64,000 nt of DNA from Lepas anatifera (GCA_034440635.1 JAOTON010001680.1:1-64000); one strand, 5' to 3'; counted from the stretch's first letter, positions 1-12,640 are shown. Made by a program: numbers and translations. The notes: a model not told the origin generated them from the letters alone.

Positions 1-1174
1 GCAACACACCCCAACCAGCGTTTTTCAAAGTCTCTTTCTTTCTGAGATTTTCTGTGATTTTCCGAGATGAGAAGGGGGTCTACTAGGCCCCCCTCTAGTG
101 CAACGTTAGTGCCAGGCCCCTCTCCAGTGTGTGTTTTAACACTTTGTGGAGGACTGCATTGGCACACATTTGCTATCTGTACAATATTGACATGATAATT
201 TGATCATGAAATCTCACCTGAATTCACACTGTTGTTGCCAGTCTGCTGCTGGCGCCAACTCTCCCAACTTCCTCCAGCTCCAAATCTACCTCACCAATCT
301 TGATCTAGGGCACAAATAAGGTAAGGCACAAGCAAGCTAAGGAATGGAAAACCAAGTTTGATGTGTGAAAGTGCATCAGAATCAAAGTAGCCTACATTCG
401 TATCTTAAATTAGCCATGGGCAGCACTATTTATTCCAGCTTAGTTTTAGCCTGCACTTATCTCAGATATACCTAATAAATATACCCTCAACAGAAGTAGC
501 TTCCCACTTGTTCAAATTTTTTTGGCAGGCTCTACATCACACAAACATTGCGAACTTGTCTTGTCGCTGTTGCGTAGTTTAGGTAGAATTGCTGCCCAGC
601 TATGTTTATTTCTTTCACTCATTTAGTACTTTTCCTAGTAGCTTTTAGGCGTACTTGGTACTAAATTCAAAGAAATAGGGACCGCTAAATCGAAGATACT
701 CAAACTTCTAAATATTATTTAACCTGACAAAATGGACAAAAAGTACTTGGTAACGTATCTGCGTTATCTTTAATGCCTTAAATATGCCCACAATCATGTA
801 TTTCTCGAAAAAATTGACTGTCACATTTCGGGCATGTAGGCGGCAACTTTCTGGCAACTACTAACAATCGGCACCATTGGGCTGCATGTTAAAATCTGGC
901 AACTGTGACAGCGGTTTCCGGGTTTTCTGCAGCGGGGCCTCCTCGTTTTAGTGAGAAACTGAACACAGTACCAATATTGTATCGCTGATGGTACGCTGTG
1001 CAATTGAAGGACAGAGTTGCTAAATTAAAATATTCGCTACACGCTTCATTCTGTATTGCAAAAATGTGTGGTTTGATTTTGAACCATACTGTCACGATCG
1101 CTATTTTGTCACACTTATGCACCTCGACTATCATAAATGTGTCACAAACTCCAGTAGCCGAGTTGGTAAGTTTC
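1..1174. other. Non-repeated intergenic DNA, no gene recognised
   Basis: Moderately AT-rich sequence with only short reading frames (at most ~96 codons) open on both strands, and no recognisable protein motif. It does not match the other modules of the window until about 1175, where the duplicated right-arm sequence begins. Confidence 0.5.
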
Positions 1175-2032
1175 TGCACCTCTGTTCATGTCATCACATA
1201 GATAAACACACGTATAATGGTTGTTTTGTTAAGTAAAGACTGGGCATGACCAGAAAGAAGGAGATACATTATAAAATATGATGGGTTTGCCGACCGTATT
1301 TCACCTATACCTGCAGATTTTTACCCAATTCAGCCAATTTATTAACGAGTTAGCTTCGGTTACCCTACTCCCAGTCCGCATGCGCAGTAACGTCTGCAGT
1401 GAATGAGAGCAAAGATACCGTTATAGTTGACTGAAGCATGTTAATATGCCGTTTGTTTGTCTCCTGGTCTAAATGATCCCTTAGAGCCTATTATTCCTTA
1501 GAATTCCTACTGCACATGCGCATAATAGTGCAGCGTCATAATGCCATCAATTCGGATTAGCAGATGCTATTCTGCTTTTACTCGCAAAAATTTGAGCGAA
1601 ATCGGTCTATTGGCTCCCGAGATAGCCTCCATGACCATAAGTTCTAATGCGCATGCGCACTGACCTTTGTTGTTACCAAGGGTGACAAAACACTCATGCT
1701 AACTTTAAGCACGTTGGCTTTCCCTCTGTTCAGGTCCTCCTCTGAAATATCCTCGCCTTTCAGGCTTTTTTCATAATTTCTGCTGCGCATGCGCAGAGCA
1801 GTGCAGCTTCAATGACATTTTTGACTTACATTTCGTGATATTCTTCTGTTCACAAAATTTCAAGAAAATCGACCCGTAGGTTGCCGAGATAGCCTCTGTT
1901 ACCAATAGTTCCAGTGCGCATGCGCAGTGACCTTTGTTGACCTGAATACCACATTCGAAATCTGCATGGTCGATTGCCTCTCATTGATATTGTTCAGTAA
2001 TTTGGTACGGAGTGCAACGAAATCTTCAATCT
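1175..2032 (+). repeat. Palindrome-cluster module, copy 1
   Basis: Begins with the tail of a right arm (the 'ctgttcatgtcatcacatag' stretch) and continues into a degenerate tandem repeat. Two ~270-bp units can be aligned (about 1525-1675 with 1797-1940; both contain 'gagatagcctc' and end in a palindrome followed by 'gacctttgtt'). The 12-bp palindrome TGCGCATGCGCA lies at 1648-1659, 1784-1795 and 1915-1926, with degenerate versions near 1376 and 1511, so the spacing is about 131-137 bp. The module is nearly identical to 11805-12610 and more diverged from the copies at ~3890-4560 and ~40215-40895. Confidence 0.85.
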
Positions 2033-3475
2033 TTCATATGCTTATATACATACATGGTGGCTATTCAAATGGTGGTAGATACAATGGGCGGAGCTTGGGG
2101 CTGAACTCCCCCCCAATGTCAGAATATCTATGGTTAATACAAACACAGAAGCTGTTCCGAGGCAATGGCGGGGAAGGCTCCAGTCCCGTACCAGCCCCCA
2201 TCCTCACTGCTCCCCCGTCCGAAATGTTTCCCATGAGCTATCTCAGCACGCCTCTGGACCCTGCTACCGTTCCCTAGATACCTGAGGGCATCACTGCTCA
2301 CTTCCTCGGATCTCTAAACACGCCTCGGCACCCTCTGCCCTCTAGTCAGGTTCCCGTCCGCCCCGACCGGCTAGCCACCCGCTGTATGCACTCGGATAAA
2401 AATGTTATGCCTTTCTTGCACGCATTTACCGGCTGCAGCCTACTGCCGCAGCACAGAAGGTCCATGCAAGAAGGGCAGAATGACGTCACTACTGCTGCGG
2501 GAAAAACGGGACCGAAGTATTTTGCCCCTCAGTGGCGAACTAGTCGTCGGAGCGTCATGAAACAAAAACGGCAGAGCTCCTAATTTCCCATACTAAAAGT
2601 TTAGAGAGAGCCATATATCTCAGTTGAGTATAAAGGCACTTTATCACGTGATGAATCTATTACAACCTATGAAAACCGCATCAAATTCAGTCTTTATCAT
2701 CATATAGCTCAAAACCTATGGGAGACGCGCGGGTATGGTCAGGCAGACGGTTGTAGAACTTGAGCCCGGGGCTTTTTTTGGTACCAATTTCGAAAAGAAA
2801 ATTTGGAAATATGAGGTCCTAAATTCCCAAAAAACAATAAAATATTGTATTTTTTGCAGAAAAATATTTCCCATTAACTCAGAAATTTGCATTTAGAATA
2901 TGTTGTTGTAATGACAATACCCATCTCAACAAAGAAAACTGCGTTCGAAAATGTCCAGAATTTTGAAAGTTATATGGTTTTAAAGTTTTAGGCCATAATT
3001 GCAATGTTTTGGGAAAAGGGCCAAAACTGACCTTCAAAATTATGCTTTTGGTTCAGTTTAGTGTCTATGCCGTAATGCACAGTCCATTCTGTCAGTAAAA
3101 ATCCAGTTTGGAACACCTAGCATCATATCTTCAGATATTTCGAACTTACAACTTTGGTAATGCATTTAACTACAAGTTGGAGGTAAAAGTTTCAAAAAAT
3201 CATTTTGGAAGTACAAATTTGGATTTTTCGCTTCAAACTTTGAGCAACAACTTGTAATTGATTGTGTGTAAAAGAGTGTAAGTTTGAGAGCTGTAGACTA
3301 AAAATATAAAAATAGAAAAATAAAAGTTTATAAAAATATAATCCAAAATTTTGCAAAAGTTTTTGCAAAATTCGAAAATCTGCAGCCGTCGGGATTTTTT
3401 ATGGGTTCCTGCCTTTCATCCCTGCAAGTTTCAAGTATCTGATACCAGTCCTCAGAACAGACAACAACTACTACT
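2033..3475 (+). repeat. Left-arm module L1, copy 1
   Basis: A ~1.44-kb block almost identical to 22441-23884. It starts at 'ttcatatgcttatataca' and runs to the 66-bp hub. It has a GC-rich first third and an AT-rich remainder. The second half is a diverged relative of arm L2: both contain 'cttcagatatttcga' and an A-rich stretch before the hub. Reading frames inside it, such as 2386-2583, differ by only a few substitutions from their copies and show no known domain; I do not regard them as genes. Confidence 0.85.
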
Positions 3476-3541
3476 ACCTCGGCCTGCGGCCTCGGCAGGT
3501 GCCGCTCCGGCGCAGGAGAAGCCGGTGACAATGTACGTTAG
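3476..3541 (+). repeat. 66-bp hub sequence, copy a (L1-hub-R1)
   Basis: A constant 66-bp segment running from 'acctcggcctgcggcc' to 'tgtacgttag'. It contains GC-rich near-palindromic halves and 'gaagccggtgac'. Here it joins left arm L1 to right arm R1 ('tcaagcagttcg'). All five copies in the window are exactly 66 bp long. Confidence 0.85.
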
Positions 3542-4600
3542 TCAAGCAGTTCGATTGACAGGCGAGTGTTTTCAGCAGTATGATACATATACTAACGCAA
3601 TGTTGGGACTTGAGGTCTAATGTTCTCATTCTGACTACATTCAGCCCCATGTGTAAGTCCATGTTTTCCTAAACTAACATGTCTCTGCACACTGCGCCAC
3701 GTTTGTCGTCTGTTCATGTCATCACATAAATAATCACACGTATAAAGTTTGGTTTGTTAAGTAAAGACTGGCTATGCCCAGAAGAAAGGAGATACAATAT
3801 AAAATATTATGGGTTTGCCGACCATATTTCACCTATACCTGGAGATCTTCACACAATTCAGCCTATTTGTTGCCGAGTTAGCTTCGTTTATCCCAAGTCC
3901 CAGTCCGCATGCGCAGTAAAGTCTGCAGTGAATGAGAGCGAAGATACCGTTATAATTGTCTGAAGCATGTTGGTATGTGGTTTGTTTGTCTCCTGAACTA
4001 AACTATCCCTTATAGCCTAATATTCCTTAGAATTCATACTGAGCATGCGCAGCACAATGCAATGTCATAATTCCGTGAATTGGGATTAGCACATAATATT
4101 CTGCTATTACTCTCAAATTTTTAGCCCAATCGGTCTATTGGCTCCCGAGATAGCCTCCCTGACCATAAGTTCTAATGCGCATGCGCACTTACCTTTGTAG
4201 TAAGCAAGGGTGTCAAAACTTTCATACTAAATTTAAGCATGTTCGCTCTCCTCTGTCCATGTCCTCTTCTGAAATATCCTCACCTTTAAGGCTTATCTTT
4301 AAGATTTCTACTGCGCATGCGCAAGGCAGTGCAGCTTCACTATGACATTATTTGTGGTTTTCACTCCGTGTCATTTTCTTGTTCACAAAATTTCAAAAAA
4401 ATCGACCCGTAGGTTGCCGGGATAGCCTCTGTTACCATTAGTTCCACTGCGCATGCGCAGTGACCTTTCATTGACCTGAAGACCGGATTCAAAATCTGCA
4501 TGACCGATTTCCTCTCATTGATATTGTTCGACAATATGGAATAGAGTGCAACGAGATTTATATATTATTTACATGTCTAAATACGATAGCGGATACAAGG
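3542..4600 (+). repeat. Right arm R1 plus palindrome-cluster module, copy 2
   Basis: Right arm R1 (to about 3893) runs directly into a second palindrome-cluster module with TGCGCATGCGCA at 4176-4187, 4312-4323 and 4448-4459. It is close to 39872-40930. It is more diverged from the modules at 1175 and 11623, which belong to the R2 subfamily. Confidence 0.85.
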
Positions 4601-4957
4601 GGTGAGGCTAGTGGGCTTAAGTCCCCCCCATGTGAAAATGCCTAGAGCTATAGCATAGGCAAAGGATGTTTGGAGGCAATGGCAGAGAGGCTGGAGCTAA
4701 AAGGTGAATTCAGGGTAGCGGGGGGGATAGGAGGCACGTGCACCTTCCCCCTTTGGTCGATCCTCAGCACCCCCTGAAATGGCCACGGCGCCCCTCAAAC
4801 ATTCGATGGCACCCCTGAAATGTCACTTCCCATCCTTTCCGCCTAAGATTCAAAAATTGGCGCCCATCGGAAGGATTTTACGTGTCAAAAGTTGCGCTCT
4901 ACGCTCCGGATTACACCCCTTGCCCTGCGGACGGTGCCTCCTCTATCGGTAATCCTT
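4601..4957. repeat. Transposon-terminus-like block feeding into the minisatellite
   Basis: Sequence rich in 'cccctgaaatg' words, typical of the ends of degenerate DNA-transposon remnants, ending in '...ttgatccgcctatgctcaag', which is already one minisatellite monomer. Duplicated at about 40930-41283. Similar word combinations occur at 26800-26880, 38280-38540, 54240-54556 and 57990-58095. Confidence 0.6.
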
Positions 4958-5568
4958 GATCCGCCTATGCTCAAGCTCCTTAGCCCCACCACCGAACTGA
5001 TATCCTGGATCCGCTAATGCTCCAACTCCTGAGGCCCATCCCCGTACTGATGTCCTGGATCCGCCTATGCTCGAGCTCCTCAGCCCCACCCCCTTACTGA
5101 TGTCCTGGATCCGCCTATGCTCGAACTCCTTAGCCCCACCTCCGTGCTGATGTCCTGGATTCGCCTATGCTCGATCTCCTTAGCCCACCCCCGTACTGAT
5201 GTCCTGGGTCCGCCTATGCTCGAGCTCCTTAACCCCACCCCCGAACTGATGTACTGGATCCGCCTATGCTGGAGCTCCTTAGCCCCACCCCTTACTGATG
5301 TCCTGGATCCGCCTATGCTCGAGCTCCTTAGCCCCACCCCCGTTTTGATGTTCTGGATCCGCTTATGCTCGAGGTCCCGAGTTCCAACCCGCTCCTGATG
5401 TCCTGGATCCGCCTATGCTCGAGCTCCTTAGCCCCACCCCGTACTGATGTCCTGGATCCGCATATGCTCAAACTCACTAGCCCCACCCCGGTACTGATGT
5501 CTTGGATCCGCCTATGCTCGAGCTCCTTAGCCCCACCCCCATACTAATGGCCTGGATCCGCCACTGCT
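4958..5568 (+). repeat. 50-bp minisatellite array 1 (~12 units)
   Basis: Tandem units of about 50 bp starting CCTGGATCCGCCTATGCTCG and continuing with a GAGCTCC box, a C-rich run and 'gtactgatgt'. Each consensus unit contains BamHI, XhoI and SacI sites. Because 50 is not a multiple of 3, long open frames appear on both strands and cycle through three phases. They are artefacts of the repeat, not genes. Confidence 0.95.
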
Positions 5569-6330
5569 TATTAAGTTTATTTAAGCAGGGAGTGCAAGGA
5601 GTCACGTGTCATGGTATCACCACAAAAAGGTTTATTCGGCTGGCAAGGAAATGGTGTGCAACGGTGGATCCTTTGGCCAGTGCTACCTATGGTTAGAGGA
5701 TGCATTAACTAGTGGGTAGATAGGTAGACAGATGATAAACTTTTATTGGACGGAAACAATATGACAGGTATAACAAATAGATTGACGCAAAAGCCCGAAG
5801 GCTTAAATGGTGGGGCCTCTCTTATCTCTCTCATAAAACACATCACTTTTACCGGACCTATCACACACATACACAGTAAGATTTGGACACACATAAAGAA
5901 ACAACAAAACACAACAAACCAAACAAGCAAACCAGTTCCTGACCACCATTTTGTTTTTTATTCGTCGCAAGTCGCCGCAGCGAGCGGGACCCTACCGCAC
6001 GGCCGCCACCCGGCCGTCCGACTGATATGAATATCTAATAGACAACGCGCCCGCCGCACGAGTAGAGGAGCCGAAACGAGACAGACTACCCTGCCACCAC
6101 CGGGCATTCGCGCTGATCTATAGCATGCGTTTAGTACATAGCTATGGTATCTGTCTCGCATAGCAGCTACCAGTGCGCCGCCCGCAGCCACGCTACGGCC
6201 GAACGGCGGGGTGAGGTTTCGAGCGGAAAACTTACTAGCATTGTGTATTACATTTAATTAAAGGTACACTGTTGTTGCTATGATATGCAACCTGTTGCGA
6301 TGGCAAGATATGTCTTTGAACTAGCTTTTT
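5569..6330. repeat. Block M, copy 1 (follows minisatellite)
   Basis: A ~760-bp block that directly follows a minisatellite array in three places (5569, 9779, 42031), with only scattered differences. It includes 'tttattgg' near 5742, which on the minus strand is an AATAAA signal in the context ccAATAAAAg. The block could therefore hold the 3' end of an old minus-strand transcript or retroelement. This is inference; no coding motif was recognised. Confidence 0.8.
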
Positions 6331-7213
6331 GCCGAATTTCATCCACTTCCATCTATATTAACCATTTGAAATCCTGGTGTGAAGCAAAAATGAACCGATA
6401 AAATTACTTTCTTGAAATGTATGTTACGGCTGATAGCGCGGAAGCCGTAAGAGATAAGTGGGGGGTATGAGTGAGAAAAATGACGGCAACGAAGTTTTCT
6501 ATCCTGCCGTGTTATATTCAATACCGTAGCTATCACGGTCTGGAAACCAGGGGGCTGAGAATAAAAATTTTAAAAACTTATATTTTATTTTTGCCTCTAA
6601 AATAAAAAGTTTCAGTCTGAAAGTTTTTATCTCTAAATATATAATAAAGGAGGCTATTCTCTTTTATTATCTGAAATGGGAACTAATTTATCTTAATTAG
6701 ATCAGAAGATATAAGGGTTTGACTGATATTTTGGGAAATGCAGACCTTCGCAGAATGGGCCAAAAAGGACCCTTAAATTTCTGTTTTTGTTTTTTTTCTG
6801 TGTTTGTGCAGTACTGCACAAACCGGCCTTTAAATTGGTATTTGACTCAGAACCTGAACTGCTGTAGCTTCAGATATTTCGAGCCTGTAGTTTAGACTAT
6901 GAGTTTTATGCCAAATTTAGGGTGCAAAGTTTAAAAGCTAATTTGGAACCTTAAATTTATAACTTTTTCTTTCAAACTTTTTGTGTGATCTACAAATTTC
7001 CCTGTTGTAAAAGGGTGCAAGTTTGAAGACTGTAGATGAATTAGGAAAAAATAGAAAAATAAAACTTAAAAATCACATACTGCAAAATTCTGGGCAAAAT
7101 TTTGAAAATTTTGAAAATTGACAACCGTGGTGCTTATTCATTTGGAAGTGCCTTCTATCCACAAAAGTTTTAGGTCACTGATACCAGCGCTCAGAACAGA
7201 CAACAACAGACAG
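6331..7213 (+). repeat. Left-arm module L2, copy 1
   Basis: AT-rich arm containing 'tgcagtactgca' (a 12-bp palindrome) and ending '...accagcgctcagaacag' next to the hub. Matches 10541-11418, 38946-39805 and, truncated, 42791-43278. It is a diverged paralogue of arm L1. Confidence 0.85.
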
Positions 7214-7279
7214 ACCTCGGCCTGCGGCCTCGGCAGGTGCCGCTCTGGCGCAGGAGAAGCCGGTGACAATGTACGTTAG
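7214..7279 (+). repeat. 66-bp hub sequence, copy b (L2-hub-R2)
   Basis: Same 66-bp hub, here joining left arm L2 to right arm R2 ('ccaaacagttcg'). It carries the 'gctctggcg' variant shared with copy d; copies a, c and e have 'gctccggcg'. Confidence 0.85.
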
Positions 7280-7614
7280 CCAAACAGTTCGATTGACAGG
7301 CGAGTTTTTTCAGCAGTTTGATACTTATAACAACGCAATGTTGGAGTTTTAGGTTTTGTGTTCTTATTATGGCTCCATTCAATCCCCTGTCTAGGCCCAT
7401 GTTTTCCTAAATTAGCATGTCTCTGCATACTGCACCACGCCTGCCCTCTGTTCATATCATCAAAGAAATAAACACACGCATAATGTTTGTTTTGTTAAGC
7501 AAAGACTGGGCATGACGAGAAGAAAGGAGATACGATATAAAATATGATGGGTTTTCCGACGGTATTTAACCTATACCTGCAGATTTTCACCCAATCCAGC
7601 CTTTTTGTTACCGA
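7280..7614 (+). repeat. Right arm R2 ending at minisatellite
   Basis: Right arm R2. Near 7610, after 'accgaatta', it switches directly into 50-bp minisatellite units. At the equivalent position other copies (about 3885, 11960, 40210) enter the palindrome-cluster module instead, so this is a second exchange point. Near-identical to 23951-24296. Confidence 0.8.
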
Positions 7615-9778
7615 ATTATGCCCCAGCTCGAGACCTCAGCCCCACCACCGAACTGATGTCCTGGATCCGCCTATGCTCCAGCTCCTTAGCCCACCCCCTT
7701 ACATATGTCCTGGATCTGCCTATGCTCGAACTCCGTAGCCCCACCTCTATACTGCCCTGGATCCGCCTATGCTTGAACTCCTTAGCCACTACCCCTACTG
7801 ATGTCCTGGATCCGCCTATGCTCGAGCTCCCGAGCCCCACCCACGTACTGATGTCCTGAATCCGCTTATGCTCGAGCTCCTTAGCCCCACCCCCGTACTG
7901 ATGTCCTGGATCCGCTTATGTTTTAACTCTTTAGCCCCTACCTGTTTTAACTCTTTGGCCCCTTGATGTCCTGGATACGCTTATGCTCGAGCTCCTTAGC
8001 CCCACCCCCGTACTGATGTCTTTGATCCGCTTATACTCGAGCCTCTTACCCCAGCCCCGTACTGATGTCCTGGATCCGCCTCTGCTCGAGCTCCTTAGCC
8101 CGACACCCATACTGATGTCCTGGATCCGCCTATGCTCGAGCTCCTTAGCCTCACCTCCGTACAGATGTCCTGGATCCGCCTATGCTGGATCTCCTTAGCC
8201 CAATCCCCGTACCGATATGCTGGATCCGCCCATGCTCAAACTCCTTAGCCTCTACCCCCGTACTGATATCCTGGCTCCGCTTATGCTCGAGCTCCTTAGC
8301 CCCACCCTCGTACTGATATCCTGGATCCGCCTATGCTCGAACTCTTTAGCCCCTACCCCCGTGCTGATGTCCTGGATCCGCTTATGCTCGAGCTCCTTAG
8401 CCCCACCCCCGTACTGATGTCCTTGATCCGCCTATACTCGAGCCCCTTAGCCCCACCCCCGTACTGATGTCCTGGATCCGCCTCTGTTCGAGCTCCTTAG
8501 CCCAACACCCATACTTATGTCCTGGATCCGCCTATGCTCCAGCTCCTTAGCCCCACCCCCGTACAGATGTCCTGGATCCGCCTATGCTCGATCTCCATAG
8601 CCCCACCCCCGTACTGATGTCCTGGATCCGCCTCTGCTCGAGCTCCTTAGCCCCACCCCCGTATTGATGTCCTGGATCCGCCTTTACTCGAGCTCCGGAG
8701 CCCCACCCCCGCACTGATGTCCTGGATCCGCCTATGCTCGAGCTCCTTAGCCCCACCCCCGTACTGATGTCCTGGATCCGCCTATACCCGAACTCCTTAG
8801 CCCCTACCCCCTACTGATGTCCTGGATCCGCCTATGGTCGAGCTCCTTACCCCACCCCCTTACTGATGTCCTGGATCCGCCTATGCTCGAACTCCGTAGC
8901 CCCACCTCTGTACTGCCCTGGATCCGCCTATGCTTGAACTCCTTAGCCCCCACCCCTACTGATGTCTTGGATCCGCCTATGCTCGAGCTCCCGAGCCCCA
9001 CCCCCGTACGGATGTGCTGAATCCGCTTATGCTCGAGCTCCTTAACACCACCCCCGTACTGATGTCCTGGATCCGCTTATGCTCGAGCTCCTTAGCCACA
9101 CCCCCGTACTGATGTCCTGGATCCGCCTCTGCTCGAGCTCCTTAGCCCCACCCCCGTACTGATGTCCTGGATCCGCCTCTGCTCGAGCTCCTTAGCCCCA
9201 CACCCATACTTATGTCCTGGATCCGCCTATGCTGGAGCTCCTTAGCCCCACCCCCTACTGATGTCCTGGATCCGCCTTTACTCGAGCTCTGGAGCCCCAC
9301 CCCGCACTGATGTCCTGGATCCGCCTATACTCGAGCCCCTTAGCCCCACCCCCGTACTGATGTCCTGGATCCGCCTCTGCTCGAGCTCCTTAGCCCCACC
9401 CCTGTACTGATGTCCTGGATCCGCCTCTGCTCGAGCTCCTTAGCCCCACACCCATACTTATGTCCTGGATCCGCCTATGCTGGAGCTCCTTAGCCCCACC
9501 CCTACTGATGTCCTGGATCCGCCTATGCTCGAGCTCCTTAGCCCCACCCCGGTATTGATGTTCTGGATCCGCTTATGCTCGAGGTCCCGAGTTCCAACCC
9601 GCTCCTGATGTCCTGGATCCGCCTATGCTCGAGCTCCTTAGCCCCACCCCGTACTGATGTCCTGGATTCGCCTATGCTCAAACTCACTAGCCCCACCCCG
9701 GTACTGATGTCTTGGATCCGCCTATGCTCGAGCTCCTTAGCCCCACCCCCATACTAATGGCCTGGGTCCGCCACTGCT
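7615..9778 (+). repeat. 50-bp minisatellite array 2 (~43 units)
   Basis: The same 50-bp unit as array 1, with many unit variants. A five-unit (~250 bp) higher-order pattern is visible: the variant containing 'catacttatg' recurs near 9205 and 9455. The first ~650 bp align with the start of array 3 (24297 onward) at a constant offset of about 16.68 kb, so arrays 2 and 3 derive from one another by duplication together with their left flanks. Confidence 0.95.
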
Positions 9779-10540
9779 TATTAAGTTTATTTAAGCAGGG
9801 AGTGCAAGGAGTCACGTGTCATGGTATCACCACAAAGAGGTTTATTCGGCTGGGAAAGAAATGGTGTGCAACGGTGGATCCTTTGGCCAGTGCTACCTAT
9901 GGTTAGAGGATGCATTAACTAGTGGGTAGATAGATAGACAGATGATAAACTTTTATTGGACGGAAACAATATGACAGGTATAACAAATAGATTGACGCAA
10001 AAGCCCGAAGGCTTAAGTGGTGGGGCCTCTCTTATCTCTCATAAGACACATCACTTTTACCGGACCTATCACACACATACACAGTAAGATTTGGACACAC
10101 ATAAAGAAACAACAAAACACAACAAACCAAACAAGCAAACCAGTTCCTGACCACCATTTTGTTTTTTATTCGTCGCAAGTCGCATCAGCGAGCGGGACCC
10201 TACCGCACGGCCGCCACCCGGCCGTCCGACTGATATGAATATCTAATAGACAACGCGCCCGCCGCACGAGTAGAGACGCCGAAACGAGACAGACTACCCT
10301 GCCACCACCTGGCATTCGCGCTGGTCTATAGCATGCGTACATAGCTATGGTATCTGTCTCGCATAGCAGCTACCAGTGCGCCGCCCGCAGCCACGCTACG
10401 GCCGAACGGCGGGGTGAGGTTTCGAGCGGAAACTTACTAGCATTGTGTATTACATTTAATTAAAGGTACACTGTTGTTGCTATGATATGCAACCTGTTGC
10501 GATGGCAAGATATGTCTTTCAACTAGCTTTTTGCCGAATT
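9779..10540. repeat. Block M, copy 2
   Basis: Second copy of the block that follows the minisatellite, offset about 4.21 kb from copy 1, with a few small deletions. Confidence 0.8.
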
Positions 10541-11418
10541 TCATCCACTTCCATCTATATTAACCATTCGAAATCCTGGTGTGAAGCAAAAATGAACCGA
10601 TAAAATTACCACCTTGAAATGTATTTTACGGCTGATAGCGCGGAAGCCGTAAGAGATAAGTGGGGGGTATGAGTGAGAAAAATGACGGCAACGAAGTTTT
10701 CTATCCAGCCGTGTTAAGTTCAATACTGTAGCTATCACGGTCTGGAAACCAGGGGGCTGAGAATAAAAATTTTAAAAACTTATATTTTATTTTTGCCTCT
10801 AAAATAAAAAAGTTTCAGTCTGAAAGTTTTTATCTCTAAGTATATAATAAAGGAGGCTATTCTCTTTTATTATCTGAAATGGGAACTAATTTATCTTAAT
10901 TAGATCGGAAGATATAAGGGTTTGACTGATATTTTGGGAAATGCAGACCTTCGCAGAATGGGCCAAAAAGGACCCTTAAATTTCCGTTTTTGTTTTGTTT
11001 CTGTGTTTGTGCAGTACTGCACAAACCGGCCTTTAAATTGGTATTTGACTCAGAACCTGAACTGCTGTAGCTTCAGATATTTCGAGCCTGTAGTTTAGAC
11101 TATTAGTTTTATGCCAAATTTAGGGTGCAAAGTTTAAAAAGCTAATTTGGAGCCTTAAATTTATAACTTTTTCTTTCAAACTTTTTGTGTGATCTACAAA
11201 TTTCCCTGATGTAAAAGGGTGCAAGTTTGAAGACTGTAGATGAATTAAGAAAAAACAGAAAAATAAAAGTTAAAAATCACATAATGCAAAATTCTGGGCA
11301 AAATTTTGAAAATTTTGAAAATTGACAACCGTGGTGCTTATTCATTTGGAAGTGCCTTCTATCCACAAAAGTTTTAGGTCTCTGATACCAGCGCTCAGAA
11401 CAGACAACAACAGACAGA
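10541..11418 (+). repeat. Left-arm module L2, copy 2
   Basis: Near-identical to 6331-7213. Runs up to a 67-bp tandem duplication instead of directly into the hub. Confidence 0.85.
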
Positions 11419-11552
11419 CACGACGAGACCGGAAAAACTGTCAGAATAGAAGCCGTTTCTTACTTCGTTCGTCACCGGCTTCTGACACGACGAGACCGGA
11501 AAAACTGTCAGAATAGAAGCCGTTTCTTACTTCGTTCGTCACCGGCTTCTGA
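11419..11552 (+). repeat. Two tandem 67-bp units inserted beside the hub
   Basis: Two identical 67-bp units (11419-11485 and 11486-11552), each starting 'cacgacgagaccgg' and ending 'tcaccggcttctga'. They are absent from the other four hub junctions. Each unit carries 'gtcaccggcttc', the reverse complement of 'gaagccggtgac' in the hub consensus, so unit and hub could form a foldback. The local hub copy has one change in that stretch (gaagccagtgac). Confidence 0.9.
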
Positions 11553-11556
11553 TACT

Positions 11557-11622
11557 ACCTCGGCCTGCGGCCTCGGCAGGTGCCGCTCCGGCGCAGGAGA
11601 AGCCAGTGACAATGTACGTTAG
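11557..11622 (+). repeat. 66-bp hub sequence, copy c (L2-insert-hub-R2)
   Basis: Hub copy preceded by 'tactacctcgg', the junction seen with arm L1, although the arm farther left is L2. This suggests the exchange happened just left of the hub. Confidence 0.85.
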
Positions 11623-12640
11623 CCAAACAGTTCGATTGACAGGCGAGTGTTTTCAGCAGTTTGATACTTATAACAACGCAATGTTGGAATTTTAGGTTTT
11701 GTGTTCTCATTATGGCTCCATTCAATCCCCTGTGTAAGCCCATGTTTTCCTACATTAGCATGTCTCTGCACACTGCGTCACGTTTGCCCTCTGTTCATGT
11801 CATCACATAGATAAACACACGTATAATGGTTGTTTTGCTAAGTAAAGACTGGGCATGACCAGAAGAAAGGAGATACATTATAAAATATGATGGGTTTGCC
11901 GACCGTATTTCACCTACACCTGCAGATTTGCACCCAATTCAGCCAATTTATTAACGAGTTAGCTTCGGTTACCCCTACTCCCAGTCCGCATGCGCAGTAA
12001 CGTCTGCAGTGAATGAGAGCAAAGATACCGTTATAGTTGACTGAAGCATGTTAATATGCCGTTTGTTTGTCTCCTGGTCTAAATGATCCCTTAGAGCCTA
12101 TTATTTCTTAGAATTCCTACTGCACATGCGCATAGTAGTGCAGCGTCATAATGCCATCAATTAGGATTAGCAGATGCTATTCTGCTTTTACTCGCAAAAA
12201 TTTGAGCAAAATCGGTCTATTGGCTCCCGAGATAGCCTCCATGACCATAAGTTCTAATGCGCATGCGCACTGACCTTTGTTATTACCAAGGGTGACAAAA
12301 CACTCATGTTAACTTTAAGCACGTTGGCTTTCCCTCTGTTCAGGTCCTCCTCTGAAATATCCTCGCCCTTCAGGTTTTTTTCATAATTTCTGCTGCGCAT
12401 GCGCAGAGCAGTACAGCTTCAATGACATTTTTGACCTATATTTCGTGATATTCTTCTGTTCACAAAATTTCAAGAAAATCGACCCGTAGGTTGCCGAGAT
12501 AGCCTCTGTTACCATTAGTTCCAGTGCGCATGCGCAGTGACCTTTTGTTGACCTGAATACCACATTCGAAATCTGCATGGTCGATTGCCTCTCATTGATA
12601 TTGTTCGGTAATTTGGTACGGAGTGCAACGAAATCTTCAA
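11623..12640 (+). repeat. Right arm R2 plus palindrome-cluster module, copy 3
   Basis: Right arm R2 (with an R1-like 'gagtgttttcagcag' patch) followed by the palindrome module, with TGCGCATGCGCA at 12258-12269, 12394-12405 and 12525-12536. Near-identical to 1175-2030 up to about 12640, where it changes abruptly into GC-rich unique DNA. Confidence 0.85.

Noticed and set aside
5569..6330. Block M as the 3' end of a LINE on the minus strand
   Set aside because: Only an AATAAA-like signal supports it; no reverse-transcriptase coding sequence or poly(A) tail is adjacent in any of the three copies.
5080..9757. Many open frames on both strands giving proteins rich in SWIRLCSSSLAPP or RRIQDISTGVG
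   Set aside because: They are translations of the 50-bp minisatellite in cycling frames; they start and stop with unit variants and exist equally on both strands.
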